Below are positions 25,716 to 39,457 of a DNA stretch of 64,000 nt, in pieces. The stretch covers positions 62,001 through 126,000 of the forward strand of contig NW_027062660.1 of NCBI RefSeq assembly GCF_032884065.1. Direction: 5' to 3'. The position numbers and the translations under genes were made by a program. Below the pieces are notes generated by a model. That model was not told where the DNA came from, ran no database searches, and saw only the letters and a list, made by a program, of their open reading frames with translations. The first letter of the stretch is position 1; each line of letters starts with the position of its first letter. This DNA comes from Artemia franciscana (Eukaryota; Arthropoda; Branchiopoda; Anostraca; Artemiidae).

Positions 25716-26392
25716 CTAGCTTACCTGGAAGTGCCTAAACAAGCAAAACCTGGACAGACAGACCGACCGACAGACAGACCGACAGAATTTGCGATCGCTG
25801 TATGTCACTTGGTAGATGCCAAGTGCCATAAAGCCAAAATACAACAAAAATCTAAACTTACAAACACAAAAATTTTGACTTAAATATACAGAACAAACTG
25901 CAGTCAAGAAAAAAAAAAGCCAAAAGACAACCAAAAAAAGAATAGAAAATAGCTTACTCGCTCAACTAGTACAAGGCAAGCATATACATACCAGAAAAAT
26001 CCAAAATGCGTATAACGTACTTCCATCAATGTAAAAGTACTCTTATCAATATTAAAAGTTGTCATAAAATCACAGGTAAAAATTTATTTTAAAAAATTAT
26101 AATATAAAATAAAGGTAAAAATGTAAATGATTTCTTTGGTAACACAGGAGCAGAGTGAAGACACAACTCGATGCGGATTTTTGAGTTGTTTCAAATATAA
26201 TAATTATTTCACTAGCAACGCATCCCTGATCCTATTGGTCCAATGTATAGCCCTAGAATATAGGTTTGTACAAGACTATAAAAAAAAATAAAGCAACAAA
26301 ATTCTTCTTTCCAATGCAGCATGTTTTTTTAATCACACGATCATGCTTACTTCCATCTGTTATCCCCATCCACACATCATTTTTAAATAATA
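25716..26392 (-). other. Intron sequence (right-arm copy of 13354-14030)
   Basis: Reverse complement of the left-arm flank of the Helitron insertion site. No gene. Confidence 0.6.
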
Positions 26393-26541
26393 CTAGCTGT
26401 TAGGGTGGCGCTTCGCACCACCCCAACACCTAGTTGGTGGGGGCGCTTCGCGCCCCCCAAGCCCCCCGCGCGCGTAGTCGTTACGTGCCATATTAGGTAC
26501 GCGCCATTGTAGTTGTGTCCCTGTGGCCCACCTGTGAATAA

Positions 26542-26663
<122 letters not shown>

Positions 26664-26666
26664 ATA

Positions 26667-28840
26667 CTAGCTGTTCCCTGTGTCCCGGTCGTCATTTGTG
26701 TCCGTGTTCAGTCTGTGATTTCTCTTTGAGTGTCCGGGCGTCATTTATATTCCTTGTGTCCCGGTGTCCCGGTCGTCATTTATATCCCCCTGTGCCCCCC
26801 GCGGTCCCCATTGTAGTTGTGTCCCTGTGTCCGGTCGTCATTTATATTCCCTGTGTCCCGGTCGTCATTTGTATCCCGGTCTGTATATACATTCGTTTTT
26901 TAGTTTTGTTTTTCTCCTTTATTTTTTTCCTTTTTTTCTTTTTTTTCTTTTTTAGTTTATTTAGATTTTTAGATTTTTTAGTTTTTTTATTAGTTTTTAG
27001 TTTTTTTGTAGTTTTTACCATTTTTTTAGTTTTTTTAGTTTTTTTTTACTTATGTCCTGGTCGTCATTTATACTCCCTGTGTCCCGGTCGTCATTTGTGT
27101 CTCGGTGCTTTGTTGATTGCTAATTTATATTATATTTACATTTTTTAAATTTATTAATATTTTTTTAGTTTTCTTTTTCTCTTATTTTTCAGTTTTTTCC
27201 TTTTTTTTAGTTTTTTCTTTTTTAGTTTTTTTTTTGTTTTTTACCTCTTTTTAGTTTTTTTAGTTTTTTAGCTTTTTTAGTTTTTTTATTAGTTTTTAGT
27301 TTTTTTTTAGTTTTTGCCTTTTTTTAGTTTTTTCAGTTTTTTTTAGTTTTTAGTTTTTTACCTTTTTTTAGTTTTTTTAGTTTTTTAGCTTTTTTAGTTT
27401 TTTTTTCTTATTAGTTTTTTTGTTGTTTTTACCTTTTTTAGTTTTTTTTCTTCTTTTGTATTAGTGTGAAATAATTCAGACGTCATATGCGGACAAACAC
27501 GACGTCACTCGACAGACAGACAGACAGACATAACCCACAAACAACTTATTTTTATATATATTTATTCATATTTTTTTAGTTTTCTTTTTCCCCTTTTATT
27601 TTTCAGTTTTTTCCTTTTTTTTAGTTTTTTTCTTTTTTAGTTTTAGTTTTTTTTTAGTTTTTTACCTTTTTTTAGTTTTTTTAGTTTTTTTAGGTTTTTT
27701 AGCTTTTTTAGTTTTTATTAGTTTTTAATTTTTTTTGTAGTTTTTGCCTTTTTTTATTTTTTTCAGTTAGTTTTTTTTTTAGTTTTTTAGCTTTTTTAGT
27801 TTTTTTTTCTTTTTAGTTTTTTTGTAGTTTTTACCTTTTTTAGTTTTTTTCTTCTTTTGTATTAGTGTGAAATAATTCAGACGTCATATCCGAACAAACA
27901 TGACGTCACCTGATCCACAGATCCACAGATCCACACACAGACAACTTATTTTTATATATATAGTTTATATTTATTAATATTTTTTTAGTTTTCTTTTTCT
28001 CTTATTTTTCAGTTCTTTCCTTTTTTTTTTAGTTTTTTCTTTTTTAGTTTTTAGTTTTTTTTGTTTTTTACCTTTTTTAGTTTTTTTAGTTTTTTTAGTT
28101 TTTTAGCTTTTTTAGTTTTTTTATTAGTTTTTAGTTTTTTTTAGTTTTTACCTTTTTTTAGTTTTTTCAGTTTTTTTTAGTTTTTAGTTTTTTACCTTTT
28201 TTTATTTTTTTTTAGTTTTTTAGCTTTTTTAGTTTTTTTTCTTTTTAGTTTTTTTTTGTAGTTTTTACCTTTTTTAGTTTTTTTTCTTCTTTTGTATTAG
28301 TGTGAAATAATTCAGACGTCATATGCGGACAAACACGACGTCACTCGACAGACAGACAGACAGACATAACCCACAAACAACTTATTTTTATATATATTTA
28401 TTCATATTTTTTTAGTTTTTCTTTTTCTCTTTTATTTTTCAGTTTTTTCCCTTTTTTTTAGTTTTTTTTCTTTTTTAGTTTTTAGTTTTTTTAGTTTTTT
28501 ACTTTTTTTAGTTTTTTTTAGTTTTTTTTAGTTTTTTTAGTTTTTTTAGCTTTTTTAGTTTTTTTATTAGTTTTTATTTTTTTTGTAGTTTTTGCCTTTT
28601 TTTATTTTTTTCAGTTTTTTTTTAGTTATTAGATTTTTACCTTTTTTTAGTTTTTTTTTAGTTTTTTAGCTTTTTTAGTTTTTTTTTCTTTTTAGTTTTT
28701 TTTGTAGTTTTTACCTTTTTTAGTTTTTTTCTTCTTTTTGTATTAGTGTGAAATAATTCAGACGTCATATGCGAACAAACATGACGTCACCTGATCCATC
28801 CACAGATCCACACACAGACAACTTATTTTTATATATATAG

Positions 28841-28841
<1 letters not shown>
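26667..28841 (-). mobile_element. Nested non-autonomous Helitron, minus strand
   Basis: Ends: CTAG at 26667-26670 and TCTATATATATAAAAAT at 28841, both in TA repeat. Its interior resembles 4520-7275: minisatellite, then the A-rich array with 5'-end blocks near 27462, 27861, 28297 and 28743. The 3' hairpins and helicase remnant are missing: CTAGCTGTT runs straight into minisatellite. Confidence 0.8.
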
Positions 28842-28929
<88 letters not shown>

Positions 28930-29063
28930 TATATATTTCCATCCCAACACCTAGAAGGTGGGGGCGCTTCAAGCCCCCCAAGCCTCCCCGCGCGCGTAAG
29001 TCGTTACGCGCCATTGTAGTTGTGTCCCCCTGTGTCCCACCTGTGAATACATATATATATATA

Positions 29064-31981
29064 TCTATCTATATAAAAATAAGTTGTCTGTGGATCTGTG
29101 GATCGTGGATCAGGTGACGTCACCTGAAAAAACTGGATCAGGTGACGTCAAAACTGAAAAAACTAAAAAAAAAGGCAAAAACTACAAAAAAAACTAAAAA
29201 CTAATAAAAAAAATAAAAAAGCTAAAAAACTAAAAAAACTAAAAAAAGGCAAAAACTACAAAAAAAACTAAAAACTAATAAAAAAAATAAAAAAGCTAAA
29301 AAACTAAAAAAACTAAAAAAAGGTAAAAAACTAGAAAAACTAACTACAAAAAAAACTAAAAACTAATAAAAAAAATAAAAAAGCTAAAAAACTAAAAAAA
29401 CTAAAAAAAGGCAAAAACTACAAAAAAAAACTAAAAACTAATAAAAAAGCTAAAAAACTAAAAAAACCAAAAAAAGGCAAAAACTACAAAAAAAACTAAA
29501 AACTAATAAAAAAAATAAAAAAGCTAAAAAACTAAAAAAACTAAAAAAACTAAAAAAAGGTAAAAAAACTAAAAAAACTAAAAACTAAAAAAAAACTAAA
29601 AAAAGGAAAAAAACTGAAAAATAAGCTAAAATAAAGGTAAAAACCAATAAAAAACTAAAAAAAAACTGAAAAAACTAAAAAAAGGCAAAAACTACAAAAA
29701 AAACTAAAAACTAATAAAAAAAGTAAAAAAGCTAAAAAACTAAAAAAACTAAAAAAACTAAAAAAAGGTTAAAAACTAAAAAAAATAAAAAATAAAAAAA
29801 AACTAAAAAAAGGAAAAAACTGAAAAATAAGCTAAAATAAAGGTAAAAACCAATAAAAAACTAAAAAGAAAAAAAGGAAAAAACTAAAAAAAATTTTCAT
29901 CTAAAAAACTAAAAAAAAATAAAAAAGGTAAAAACTAAAAGAACTAAAAAAGAAAAAAATAAATGACGACACTCAAAGAGAAAGCGACCAGGACAAAAGG
30001 AATGTCCGATTAGCAATCAACAAAGCACCGGGACACAGGGAGTATAAATGACGACCAGGACATAAGTAAAAAAAAAAACTAACAAAACTAAAAAGAAGGT
30101 AAAAACTACAAAAAAACTAAAAAGAAAAAAAACTAAAAACTAATAAAAAAACTAAAAAATCTAAAAATCTAAATAAACTAAAAAAGAAAAAAAAGGAAAA
30201 AAATAAAGGAGAAAAACAAAACTAAAAAACGAATGTATATACAGACCGGGACACCGGGATACAAATGACAACCGGGACACAGGGAATATAAATGACGACC
30301 GGGACACAGGGACACAACTACAACGGGGACACCGAGGGAACAGGGGGATATAAATGACGACCGGGACACCGGGACAGGGAATGGTCGATTAGCAATCACC
30401 ATCAACAAAGCACAAGGGCAATCATTAGAATCATGAGGTATAGATCTGAATACAGATTGTTTTCCCATGGACCATTATATGTTGCATGTTCAAGAGTCGG
30501 TAAACCTGACAATCTATTTGGATCAGGTGACGTCACCTGAAAAAACTGGATCAGGTGACGTCAAAACTGAAAAAACTAAAAAAAGGCAAAAACTACAAAA
30601 AAAACTAAAAACTAATAAAAAAAATAAAAAAGCTAAAAAACTAAAAAAACTAAAAAAAAGGCAAAAACTAAAAAAAAACTAATAACTAATAAAAAAGCTA
30701 AAAAACTTAAAAAACTTAAAAAAGCAAAAACTACAAAAAAAACTAAAAACTAATAAAAAAAAATAAAAAAGCTAAAAAACTAAAAAAACAAAAAAAACTA
30801 AAAAAAGGTAAAAAACTAAAAAAACTAACTACAAAAAAAAACTAAAAACTAATAAAAAAAATAAAAAAGCTAAAAAACTAAAAAAACTAAAAAAAGGCAA
30901 AAACTACAAAAAAAAACTAAAAACCAATAAAAAAGCTAGAAAACTAAAAAAACTAAAAAAAGGCAAAAACTACAAAAAAAACTAAAAATTAATAAAAAAA
31001 TAAAAAAGCTAAAAAACTTAAAAAAGGTAAAAAACTAAAAAAACTAAAAACTAAAAAAAAACTAAAAAAAAAGGAAAAAACTGAAAAATAAGCTAAAATA
31101 AAGGTAAAAACCAATAAAAAACTAAAAAAAAAACTGAAAAAACTAAAAAAAGGCAAAAACTACAAAAAAAACTAAAAACTAATAAAAAAAGTAAAAAAGC
31201 TAAAAAAATAAAAAAACTAAAAAAACTAAAAAAAGGTAAAAAACTAAAAAAAATAAAAAATAAAAAAAACTAAAAAAAAGGAAAAAACTGAAAAATAAGC
31301 TAAAATAAAGGTAAAAACCAATAAAAAACTAAAAAGGAAAAAACTAAAAAAAAATTTCATCTAAAAAACTAAAAAAAACTAAAAAAGGTAAAAACTAAAA
31401 GAACTAAAAAATAAAAAAATAAATGACGACACTCAAAGAGAAAGCGACCAGGACAAAAGGAATGTTCGATTAGCAATCAACAAAGCACCGGGACACAGGG
31501 AGTATAAATGACGACCAGGACATAAGTAAACTAAAAACTAATAAAAAAAACTAAAAAATCTAAAAATCTAAATAAACTAAAAAAGAAAAAAAAGGAAAAA
31601 AATAAAGGAGAAAAACAAAACTAAAAAACGAATGTATATACAGACCGGGACACCGGGATACAAATGACGACCGGGACACAGGGAATATAAATGACGACCG
31701 GGACACAGGGACACAACTACAACGGGGACACCGGGGGAAACAAGGGGATATAAATGACGACCGGGACACCGGGGCAGGGAATGGTCGATTAGCAATCACC
31801 ATCAACAAAGCTCAAGGGCAATCATTAGAATCATGAGGTATAGATCTGAATACAGATTGTTTTCCCATGGACCATTATATGTTGCATGTTCAAGAGTCGG
31901 TAAACCTGACAATCTATTTATATGCAAAGACAATGGGACAGCAAAGAATGTTGTATATTCGCAAGTTTTACGTAGTTAAAA

Positions 31982-32058
<77 letters not shown>

Positions 32059-32205
32059 CAGGTGGGACATAGGGACACAACTACAATGGCGCGTAACTAT
32101 TATGGCGCGTAACGACTTACGCGCGCGGGGGGGGGGCTTGGGGGGGCGCGAAGCGCCCCAACCAACTAGGTGTTGGGGTGGCGCGAAGCGCCACCCCAAC
32201 AGCTA

Positions 32206-32206
<1 letters not shown>
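29064..32206 (+). mobile_element. Nested non-autonomous Helitron, plus strand
   Basis: 5' TCTATCTATATAAAAATAAG at 29064 and 3' CAACAGCTAG ending at 32206, both in TA repeat. It contains a GGATCAGGTGACGTCA block, a long A-rich array, minisatellite and a partial helicase end (30383-30520). A second round of GGATCAGGTGACGTCA, A-rich array, minisatellite and full helicase end (31783-31979) follows, then a TA tract and the hairpins. The inside is thus duplicated in tandem (about 29110-30520 against 30520-31980). Confidence 0.8.
31783..31979 (+). pseudogene. Helitron helicase C-terminal remnant
   Basis: Motif V/VI fragment with the single shared TGA after QSLES, then [16 protein letters not shown], the [12 protein letters not shown] segment and the TAA at the TA tract. 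A shorter copy at 30383-30520 stops within PDNLF, where GGATCAGGTGACGTCA begins. Confidence 0.8.
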
Positions 32207-32297
<91 letters not shown>

Positions 32298-32300
<3 letters not shown>

Positions 32301-32497
32301 ACTACGTAAAACTTGCGAACATACAACATTCTTGGCTGTCCCATTGTCTGTGCATATAAATAGATTGTCAGGTTTACCGACTCTTGAACATGCAACATAT
32401 AATTGTCCATGGGAAAAACAATCTGTGTTCAGATCTATACCTCATTATTCTAATGATTGCCCTTGTGCTTTGTTGATGGTGATTGCTAATCGAACAT
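32298..32497 (-). pseudogene. Helitron helicase C-terminal remnant
   Basis: Right-arm partner of 12552-12749: same double stop, motif V/VI fragment and TA tract at the stop codon. Confidence 0.8.
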
Positions 32498-32869
32498 TCC
32501 CTGTGTCCCCTTCGTCATTTATATATCCCCCTGTGCCCCCCGGCGTCCCCGATGTTGTTGTTTCCCTGTGTCCCGGTCGTCATTTGTGTCCTGGTGTCCC
32601 AGTCTGTAATTTCTCTTTCAGTGTCGCAGTCGTCATTTATACTCCCTGTGTCCCGGTCGTCATTTTTGCCCCGGTCGTCTGTCCCGGTCAATTTCTCTTT
32701 GAGTGTCCTGGTCGTCATTTATATTCCCTGTGTCCTGGTCGTCATTTTTGTCCCGGTGCTTTGTCGATGGTATATTCCCTATGTCCCGGTGTCCCGGTCG
32801 TCATTTGTGTCCCGATGTCCCGGTCTGTAATTTCGTCAGTCGACAAACATGACGTCACTCGACAGACAC

Positions 32870-34654
32870 ACAGAAGTAATTTTATTATGTAGCCAGATTA
32901 GTATATGTGCGTGTGGCAAACCTCGTTTTTGCCATTCCACTGAGTACATCCAGCATCGCACTGACCCAAACACTTCAAGTTTTACTATGTAGTTTATCAG
33001 TGATTTCAACTTTTGCCGGAAGACACGTGCCGTAATGTCATGTCTATGATAGGCCGATTGTCCTTGAAGTAAAATCTGCTGTATCTCGTCCCAAGATTGA
33101 TTACATGTAAGTGTAATAAATAAATCTGGACGACCATAGAGACGAACATACGCAATAGCATCTTGAGCATATTCATGCATATGACGGGAACTGCCAGCAT
33201 ATGACGAAGGTAAAATCGTTAATCTTCCAACGTTTGTGGTATTACCGTCATTTACAACTGCATCTCGCAAATGAATGTATTGTTCAGAGCGGAGCTTGGT
33301 CTGATTCAGACGGATATATAGCAAACGTTCTGATTCAATTTTTGCATACATATCAACGACGTATTGGTGAAACAATTGACGGCATTTTAAAATATAATTG
33401 TCTTCATCCTGCCGAATCATTAGTTCATAGGAATAATAATGCATTGCATTGCATTTCTTATTCATTTCTTTATTAATGGCTGGATTCATGAATTTAATAT
33501 TAAAGTGATAGCCGTCGGCTCCATCCCAAAAAATGATAGGATATTGTAGGGCATCGTAGCATCGATGAGTTTCAGCAATTCTTACCAACTGAGCGTTTCG
33601 CTTATGAAGAAAAATATCTCGAGGTAAAAATTGATCACCGACCATAACGATTGCCACTTCGTCGATAGTTGGAGCATTGTATCTACGCACATGTTGACCA
33701 GGAGGCGTTTTGTCAGCGGATATAACAATTTTATGCGTATCAGTAGGCATCAAATCGATGGCTGTTTTGAACAGACACACTAAATTATCATTTTCGTGAA
33801 AAAGATGTTGCAATTGGGAAACGATTGTCCTTTCAACGTTGGGAGAAATTTCGCAACGTGCATTCAATTCAGAAGTTCTATCACTGATGAAGTACAATTG
33901 TAAAAATTTATGATTCTCGCCTGAGAATGGTAGAAGGGACCCAGCTTTATGATAAATTTGCCCTTTTACTTTGAAAGTAGGCATAAATTGATCTGGATTT
34001 TCCATTTGGGCACCAAACGACGTCATTTGGAAACATGAGTTATATTTTATTCTGACGTAGTTCCAGTAAACAAAGTCTTCAATGGCTCTGGTGGTGCAGC
34101 CAATAGAGGAAGTTTAACTTTTCCTCTATTGGCACAACACATTCCCATTGTTTCACCATTGAATTTCAAGGCCTTGCAATAGGGACAAATTTTAGACATA
34201 GTCCCGACTTGAACACATCTACTCAAGCTATAATCATCGACTGGGCTGTACCTGAATGTCAGGCGATAATTTTCAGGTTGCTCTTGTGATTCCTCGGCAC
34301 GCTTTCTTTTCTTACTATCTCTATCAGCCGCAAGCCTGTTTTCTTGCTGTTCTTGTGATTCCTCGGCACGCCTTCTTTTTTCACTTTCTCTTTTAGCAGC
34401 AAGTCTGGTTTTGCGTTGCTCTTGTGATTCCTCGGCACGCTTTCTGTTCTTACTTGCTCTATCAGCCGCAAGCCTGTTTTCTTACTGTTCTTGTGATTCC
34501 TCGGCACGCCTTCTTTTTCACTTTCTCTTTTAGCAGCAAGTCTGGTTTCGCGTTGCTCTTGTGATTCCTCGGCACGCTTTCTATTCTTACTTTCTCTATC
34601 AGCAGCAAGTTTTTTGGTATAGACTCTTTGAGCAGCTTCCTCGACTGTTGACAT
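32870..34654 (-). pseudogene. Helitron Rep/replicase N-terminal half (better preserved, right arm)
   Basis: An open frame of about 390 codons (34026 down to 32836) runs from MTSFGAQMENPDQFMPTF through GRPDLFITLTCNQSWDE and RGLPHAHILIWLHN (HUH) with no stop. Upstream, RAEESQEQ repeats (34654-34259, shifted by indels) and a zinc-finger-like MSKICPYCKALKF with both CxxC cysteines are present. The protein breaks off straight after HUH, where a CTGTCGAGTGACGTCATG segment starts. The catalytic tyrosines and helicase core are therefore missing. It differs from the left-arm copy by lacking the TGA and the extra T. A full-length family member would be over 1000 residues. Confidence 0.85.
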
Positions 34655-34989
34655 TTAAATTTTACACATTTAATTTTATTGACATTTAATTTTACAATTA
34701 AACATTTTTCCGTGAACGAATGTCTTAAATACCTTTAATGACGTCATCGTCATAATGACGACATGACGACCTGATGACATGGCGTCACTCGACAGACAGA
34801 CACAAAGAAAACTTATTTTTATATAGATAGATAGATTGGCCTAATATATTCAGATATAGACCAAATAGTTTTAACAGTTCAGATAACCCCTTTACAAATA
34901 AACAAAGCATCGACAAATTGCAAAACAACAGAAAAATATACTCGTTATGTTTATATATGGGACTATAAAGGGGAAGGATACAAGTGAAA

Positions 34990-35135
34990 CCACCACCACT
35001 ACTATTAACAACTCCCGCAGCACCAAGCCGCCTGAGGCCAACACAGCTACGCACGCTCCTCATCCATTCAAAGCCTCCATCTTTACACCCTTCCAGGAAG
35101 TTCAAATTAAATCTTTCTTTTATACATCCTCCCAT
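34990..35135 (-). mobile_element. RTE-type LINE 3'-end fragment (right-arm copy)
   Basis: Partner of 9886-10030: WMRSVRSCVGLRRLGA followed by GTAGTGGTGG on the minus strand. Confidence 0.6.
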
Positions 35136-35244
35136 CTCTACCGTCGACCTGCTTTCTGTTTTACAAGTGAAATGATTATTATTTTTAGACGGATCATAAA
35201 AGATATATCGAATAGTATTTTCATATTGTCCCTACGTCACCAAT

Positions 35245-35655
35245 GACACCATGTATATGTTATCATGAATGTCTGAAATCTGGTTAATGTCGAAATTAAC
35301 CGGTGAATGTCCGAAATTTCTTTTTCTCTGCTTGGATTCAATTAGCTTTGCGAGTCAGTTTTTTCAGTCTTACGCAAGCTTTGATGGTAAAAGTTAAAAT
35401 TAGGTTATATTATGTTAGTTTAGGTTAGATTAAGTTAAATTAGGGTAGATTAGGTTAAATTTGATTCTAAATATCAGAAATGGGTTTAAAACGTAACCTA
35501 AGCTAACCTAACCAAATCTTATCTAACTTAACCTGTCATCATCAGACCTTGTATTGAATTAAAAAAGTTGACTGGCAACCCAGACTAAATCCAAGAAGAA
35601 AAAAAGGCATTTCGGACATTCACCGGTGAATGTCGACATTCACCAATTTGAGGAT
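35245..35655. mobile_element. Foldback element with TTAGG-like core (right-arm copy)
   Basis: Partner of 9352-9770, with the same inverted ends and the same AGGTTAG/CTAACCT-type core. Confidence 0.6.
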
Positions 35656-35875
35656 ATTCGCGGTAACATATATATTTACCAGAATAAATTTGAAAATTTT
35701 CAACGTGGTTATTAGTCACTATTAAAATATGCAATAAAATAGGGTAAGAATTTCTGCAAATCATCCTTGACGATTCTGCTTCGATTCTCTAAGCTCTTTA
35801 TGTCCCAAGTCTCGCAATGGGAAGTTTTGAAAGATTCCTTTTAAAAGGAGGGAGAGGGACTCAGTGAAAGTCAAA

Positions 35876-36236
35876 GCTGAGAAATTTAAGTGAAAAATTT
35901 AAGTGAAAAACTTAAGTGAAAAATTTAAGTGAAAAATTCACAGTCAAGAAATACCGCCTTGTTTCAAATTTTAAGTGAAAAATTTAAGTGAAAAATTCAC
36001 AGTCAAGAAATACCGCCCTGTTTCAAATTTTAAGTGAAAAACTTAAGTGAAAAATTTAAGTGAAAAATTTAAGTGAAAAATTCACAGTCAAGAAATACCA
36101 CCTTGTTTCAAATTTTAAGTGACAAATTTAAGTGAAAAATTCTCAGTCAAGAAATACCGCCTTATTTCAAATTTAAAGTGAAAAATTTAAGTGAAAAATT
36201 CACAATCAACAAATACCGCCTTGTTTCAAATTATAT
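35876..36236. repeat. Minisatellite (right-arm copy)
   Basis: Reverse-complement partner of 8760-9125. The unit number and order differ slightly (fewer AAATTTAAGTG repeats in places). Confidence 0.85.
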
Positions 36237-36239
36237 TAA

Positions 36240-37568
36240 GTTGAGTCCTTCCGAATCTGAATCGTTACTCAAATAAGATGCTTTTGTTAGAGTTAGAGTG
36301 GAGGTATTTTATTATAGAAAATTATATTTCAATCACAACGTCTTTTTAGAATGACATTAGGTCAATCCTTTCCAACCTTTCATTGTTTGGCAAGTGTTTT
36401 AGATTTGGCAATTTTTTGATTGGTCTAAAGGAATTCCCAAGCGACCTTTTTTTCTCGGAAACCTTTGTCAAATTTTAGTTCAAGCTAGCCGCAAAATATA
36501 TGAATGGGTTGCCCCAAGCCTCAAAAATGAATAAGGGTATGAATAACTATTCTTACTAGTGCCAAGGCTCCTATGCCATCTTTCGGATTACATTCAAGAA
36601 GAAGTTTTGTCTCCAGGCTTTGTATGTACTTTAACTACCTTAAGTACTTAACTTTGTACTATTTTGTACTTTAACTATACGTACTTTAACGAATGTCAGG
36701 ATGGAGGCATATAGAGGCATATTGCAACAAATATTCAGTCAGAAGTCTGCAGTTCTCCACATTAAAAACAAGTAAAACCCCATTTTTGCATATAGAAAAC
36801 ATATTTAAAATATAGAAAACAGAAAATATATAGAAAACTATAGAAACATATCATTAACGTACCTCTTTTTCTTCATGTCTTTATTTTCCTCATACACAAG
36901 AAATGGGCGGGAAATATAAACTAAGGATCATATAAATGTTAAATATCAAGTACTTTTCGTAAATCGACACTGATAGGGACAAATTTAAATGCCATATGGA
37001 TGCCGTTACGGGACATAACCGGAGAGGAGTGATTTTAAAAACTGGAAACAACACTATTTTAATCACAAAAGTTGAAAGCCCTTCAAATCCTTCTTTATAG
37101 TCATGTGATCACAGCATATCCTTAACTATTTCCAGAATGATTCTGTTGACAATACATAAATCATCCCCCGGAATACTTACCCATTAACCTCACAGAAATT
37201 TGACCTATAATGGCCAACCGACGTATATTTCTGTTAAAGTTTAAATGAAATCAAAAATAAAACCTATGCATAATGCTACATTTCAACAAAACATACCACT
37301 AGCTAATTTCTGTATCATTTACTTAAGTTAGGTATAGAACTCGTTGCTAGTTTTGTTTTGCACCAAAAAGGAGCAAATTACATGGCAACTTAAGTTTTTT
37401 ATGGAAGTAAAGAGGAAAACATAAAAGAAAAAAAAATATTGCTTTTCGGTCTATGAAACATGTATCTATAACATGAATAGGTCAAAGAAAACTGATAGTA
37501 ATTCCCGATTATTTGTTGGAGTTATGCAAAACTAACACTTCATTGAAAGCAAGAAGCTAAACAAGAAG

Positions 37569-37570
<2 letters not shown>
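36240..37570. other. Unique intron sequence (right-arm copy)
   Basis: Reverse complement of 7423-8755 with scattered substitutions and a few short indels. No gene recognised. Confidence 0.6.
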
Positions 37571-37644
<74 letters not shown>

Positions 37645-37784
37645 TATATTAGCTGCTGGGGTGGGGCGCCCCAACACCTAGTTGGTGGGGGCGCTTCGCG
37701 CCCCCCAAGCCCCCCCCCCCGCGCGCGTAAGCCGTTACGCGCCATATTAGTTACGCACCATTGTAGTGTCCCACCTGTGAATAT

Positions 37785-37863
<79 letters not shown>

Positions 37864-37865
<2 letters not shown>

Positions 37866-38064
37866 TAACTACGTAAAACTTGCGAATATACAACATTCTT
37901 TGCTGTCCCATTGTCTGTGCATATAAATAGATTGTCAGGTTTACCGACTCTTGAACATGCAACATAAAATTGTCCATGGGAAAAACAATCCGTATTCAGA
38001 TCTATACCTCATTATTCTAATGATTGCCCTTGAGCTTTGTTGATGGTGATTGCTAATCGAACAT
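37864..38064 (-). pseudogene. Helitron helicase C-terminal remnant
   Basis: Partner of 3031-3227 with the TAATGA double stop. Here CSRVGKP is intact, whereas the left-arm copy reads CSTVVKP. Confidence 0.8.
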
Positions 38065-38604
38065 TCCCTGTGTCCCCGTCGTCATTTATAATATCCCCCT
38101 ATGCCCCCGGCATCCCCGTTGTAGTTGTGTCCCTGTGTCCCGGTCGTCATTTATATTCCCAGTATCCCGGTCGTCATTTGTGTCCCGGTGTCCCGGTCTG
38201 TAATTTATCTTTGAGTGTCCCGGTCGTCATTTATATCTCCCGGTCGTTATTTGTGTCCCAGTCTGTAGTTTCTCTTTGAGTGTCCCGGTCGTCATTTATA
38301 TTCCCTGTGTCCCGGCTTTTAGTTTTCTTTTTCTCCTTTATTTTTCAGTTTTTTTCCTTTTTTTAGTTTTTTTTTCTTTTTCAGTTTTTAGTTTTTTATT
38401 AGTTTTTAGTTTTTTTTCTTTTTAGTTTTTTTTTAGTTTTTACCTTTTTTTAGTTTTTTTTTAGTTTTTTTTTTAGTTTTTAGTTTTTTACCTTTTCTTA
38501 GTTTTTTTGTGCTTTTTAGCTTTTTTAGTTTTTTCAGTATTTTCTTTTTAGTTTTTTTTTGTAGTTTTCACCTTTTTTAGTTTTTATTTCTTCTTTTGTA
38601 TTAA

Positions 38605-38685
38605 TGCTAAAGCCAAGGTTCGAACCTGGAACCTCTCAGATCTAGAGCCTGGAACATGACGCTTTACCAGCTCAGCTACTTCGGC
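38605..38685 (-). other. tRNA-like sequence inside Helitron (right-arm copy)
   Basis: Counterpart of 2340-2420 with a few substitutions (GCTC for GTTC, CTGAG for CCGAG). The box A- and box B-like blocks are intact. Confidence 0.5.
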
Positions 38686-39261
38686 TTGAATACATTCGTT
38701 TTGAGCAGCTTCCTCGGCTGTTGCCATTGTAGGTTCTTCAGTCATTTTACAATTTGAAATTTCTCTTTCAACGATCTTCTTACAATTAAAAATTTGTCTT
38801 TGAACGATTTTCTTAAATACCTGTGTCCTGGTCGTCATTTATATTCCCTGTGTCCCGGTCGTCATTTGTGTCCCGGTATCCCAGTCTTTAATTTCTCTTT
38901 GAGTGTCCCGGTCGTCATTTATATTCCCTCTGTCCCGGTCGTCATTTGTGTCCCGGTCTGTAATTTCTCTTTGAGTGTTTTTTATTTTTAGCTTTTTTAG
39001 TTTTTTACCCTTTTCTTTTTTCAGTTTTCTTTTTCTTCTTTATTTTTCAGCGTCACTATGAAATACATATCGCCGAACCTTTATTTTTTTTAACTAAAAT
39101 CTGGTAGGCATTGATGACCTTATCCAAGTCAAAATCCCAAACCCAATCATCATCGCTATCATTTTAGTTTTGATATGTTTTGAGTCTCGCTGTCCAGGTG
39201 GATTTTCATCTAACTGCGCGGTTTTGCGTTCTTTAGCCCTGTTTTTCCCGTTCTTTAGCCT

Positions 39262-39457
39262 GTCCATGGATTATTCTTTATGGTTGATTGTGTATGGCTA
39301 TGCTGTTTGACCTATGTGATTGTATGGATGAGAAGGGTTAAGGCCTCATTCAAGTGCTGGTCTATATTAATCACTAATTTAGGAAAACAGTCTTCCTTTT
39401 CTCCTTCTGTCTCCTTTTTTTTGTGTTTGTGCTGTTGAATTGGTGATTTCTCTTTTC

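Larger units (their letters stand above)
37649..39240 (-). mobile_element. Helitron, minus strand, 5'-truncated (right arm)
   Basis: Counterpart of 1785-3592. Its 3' end reads CAGCTAA, so CTAA replaces CTAG (both fit CTRR). The last stem is shortened. It contains a TA tract (37786-37861), helicase end (37864-38064), minisatellite, A-rich array (38320-38590), tRNA-like sequence and N-terminal fragments. Homology is lost near 39235, before any 5' end. Confidence 0.75.
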
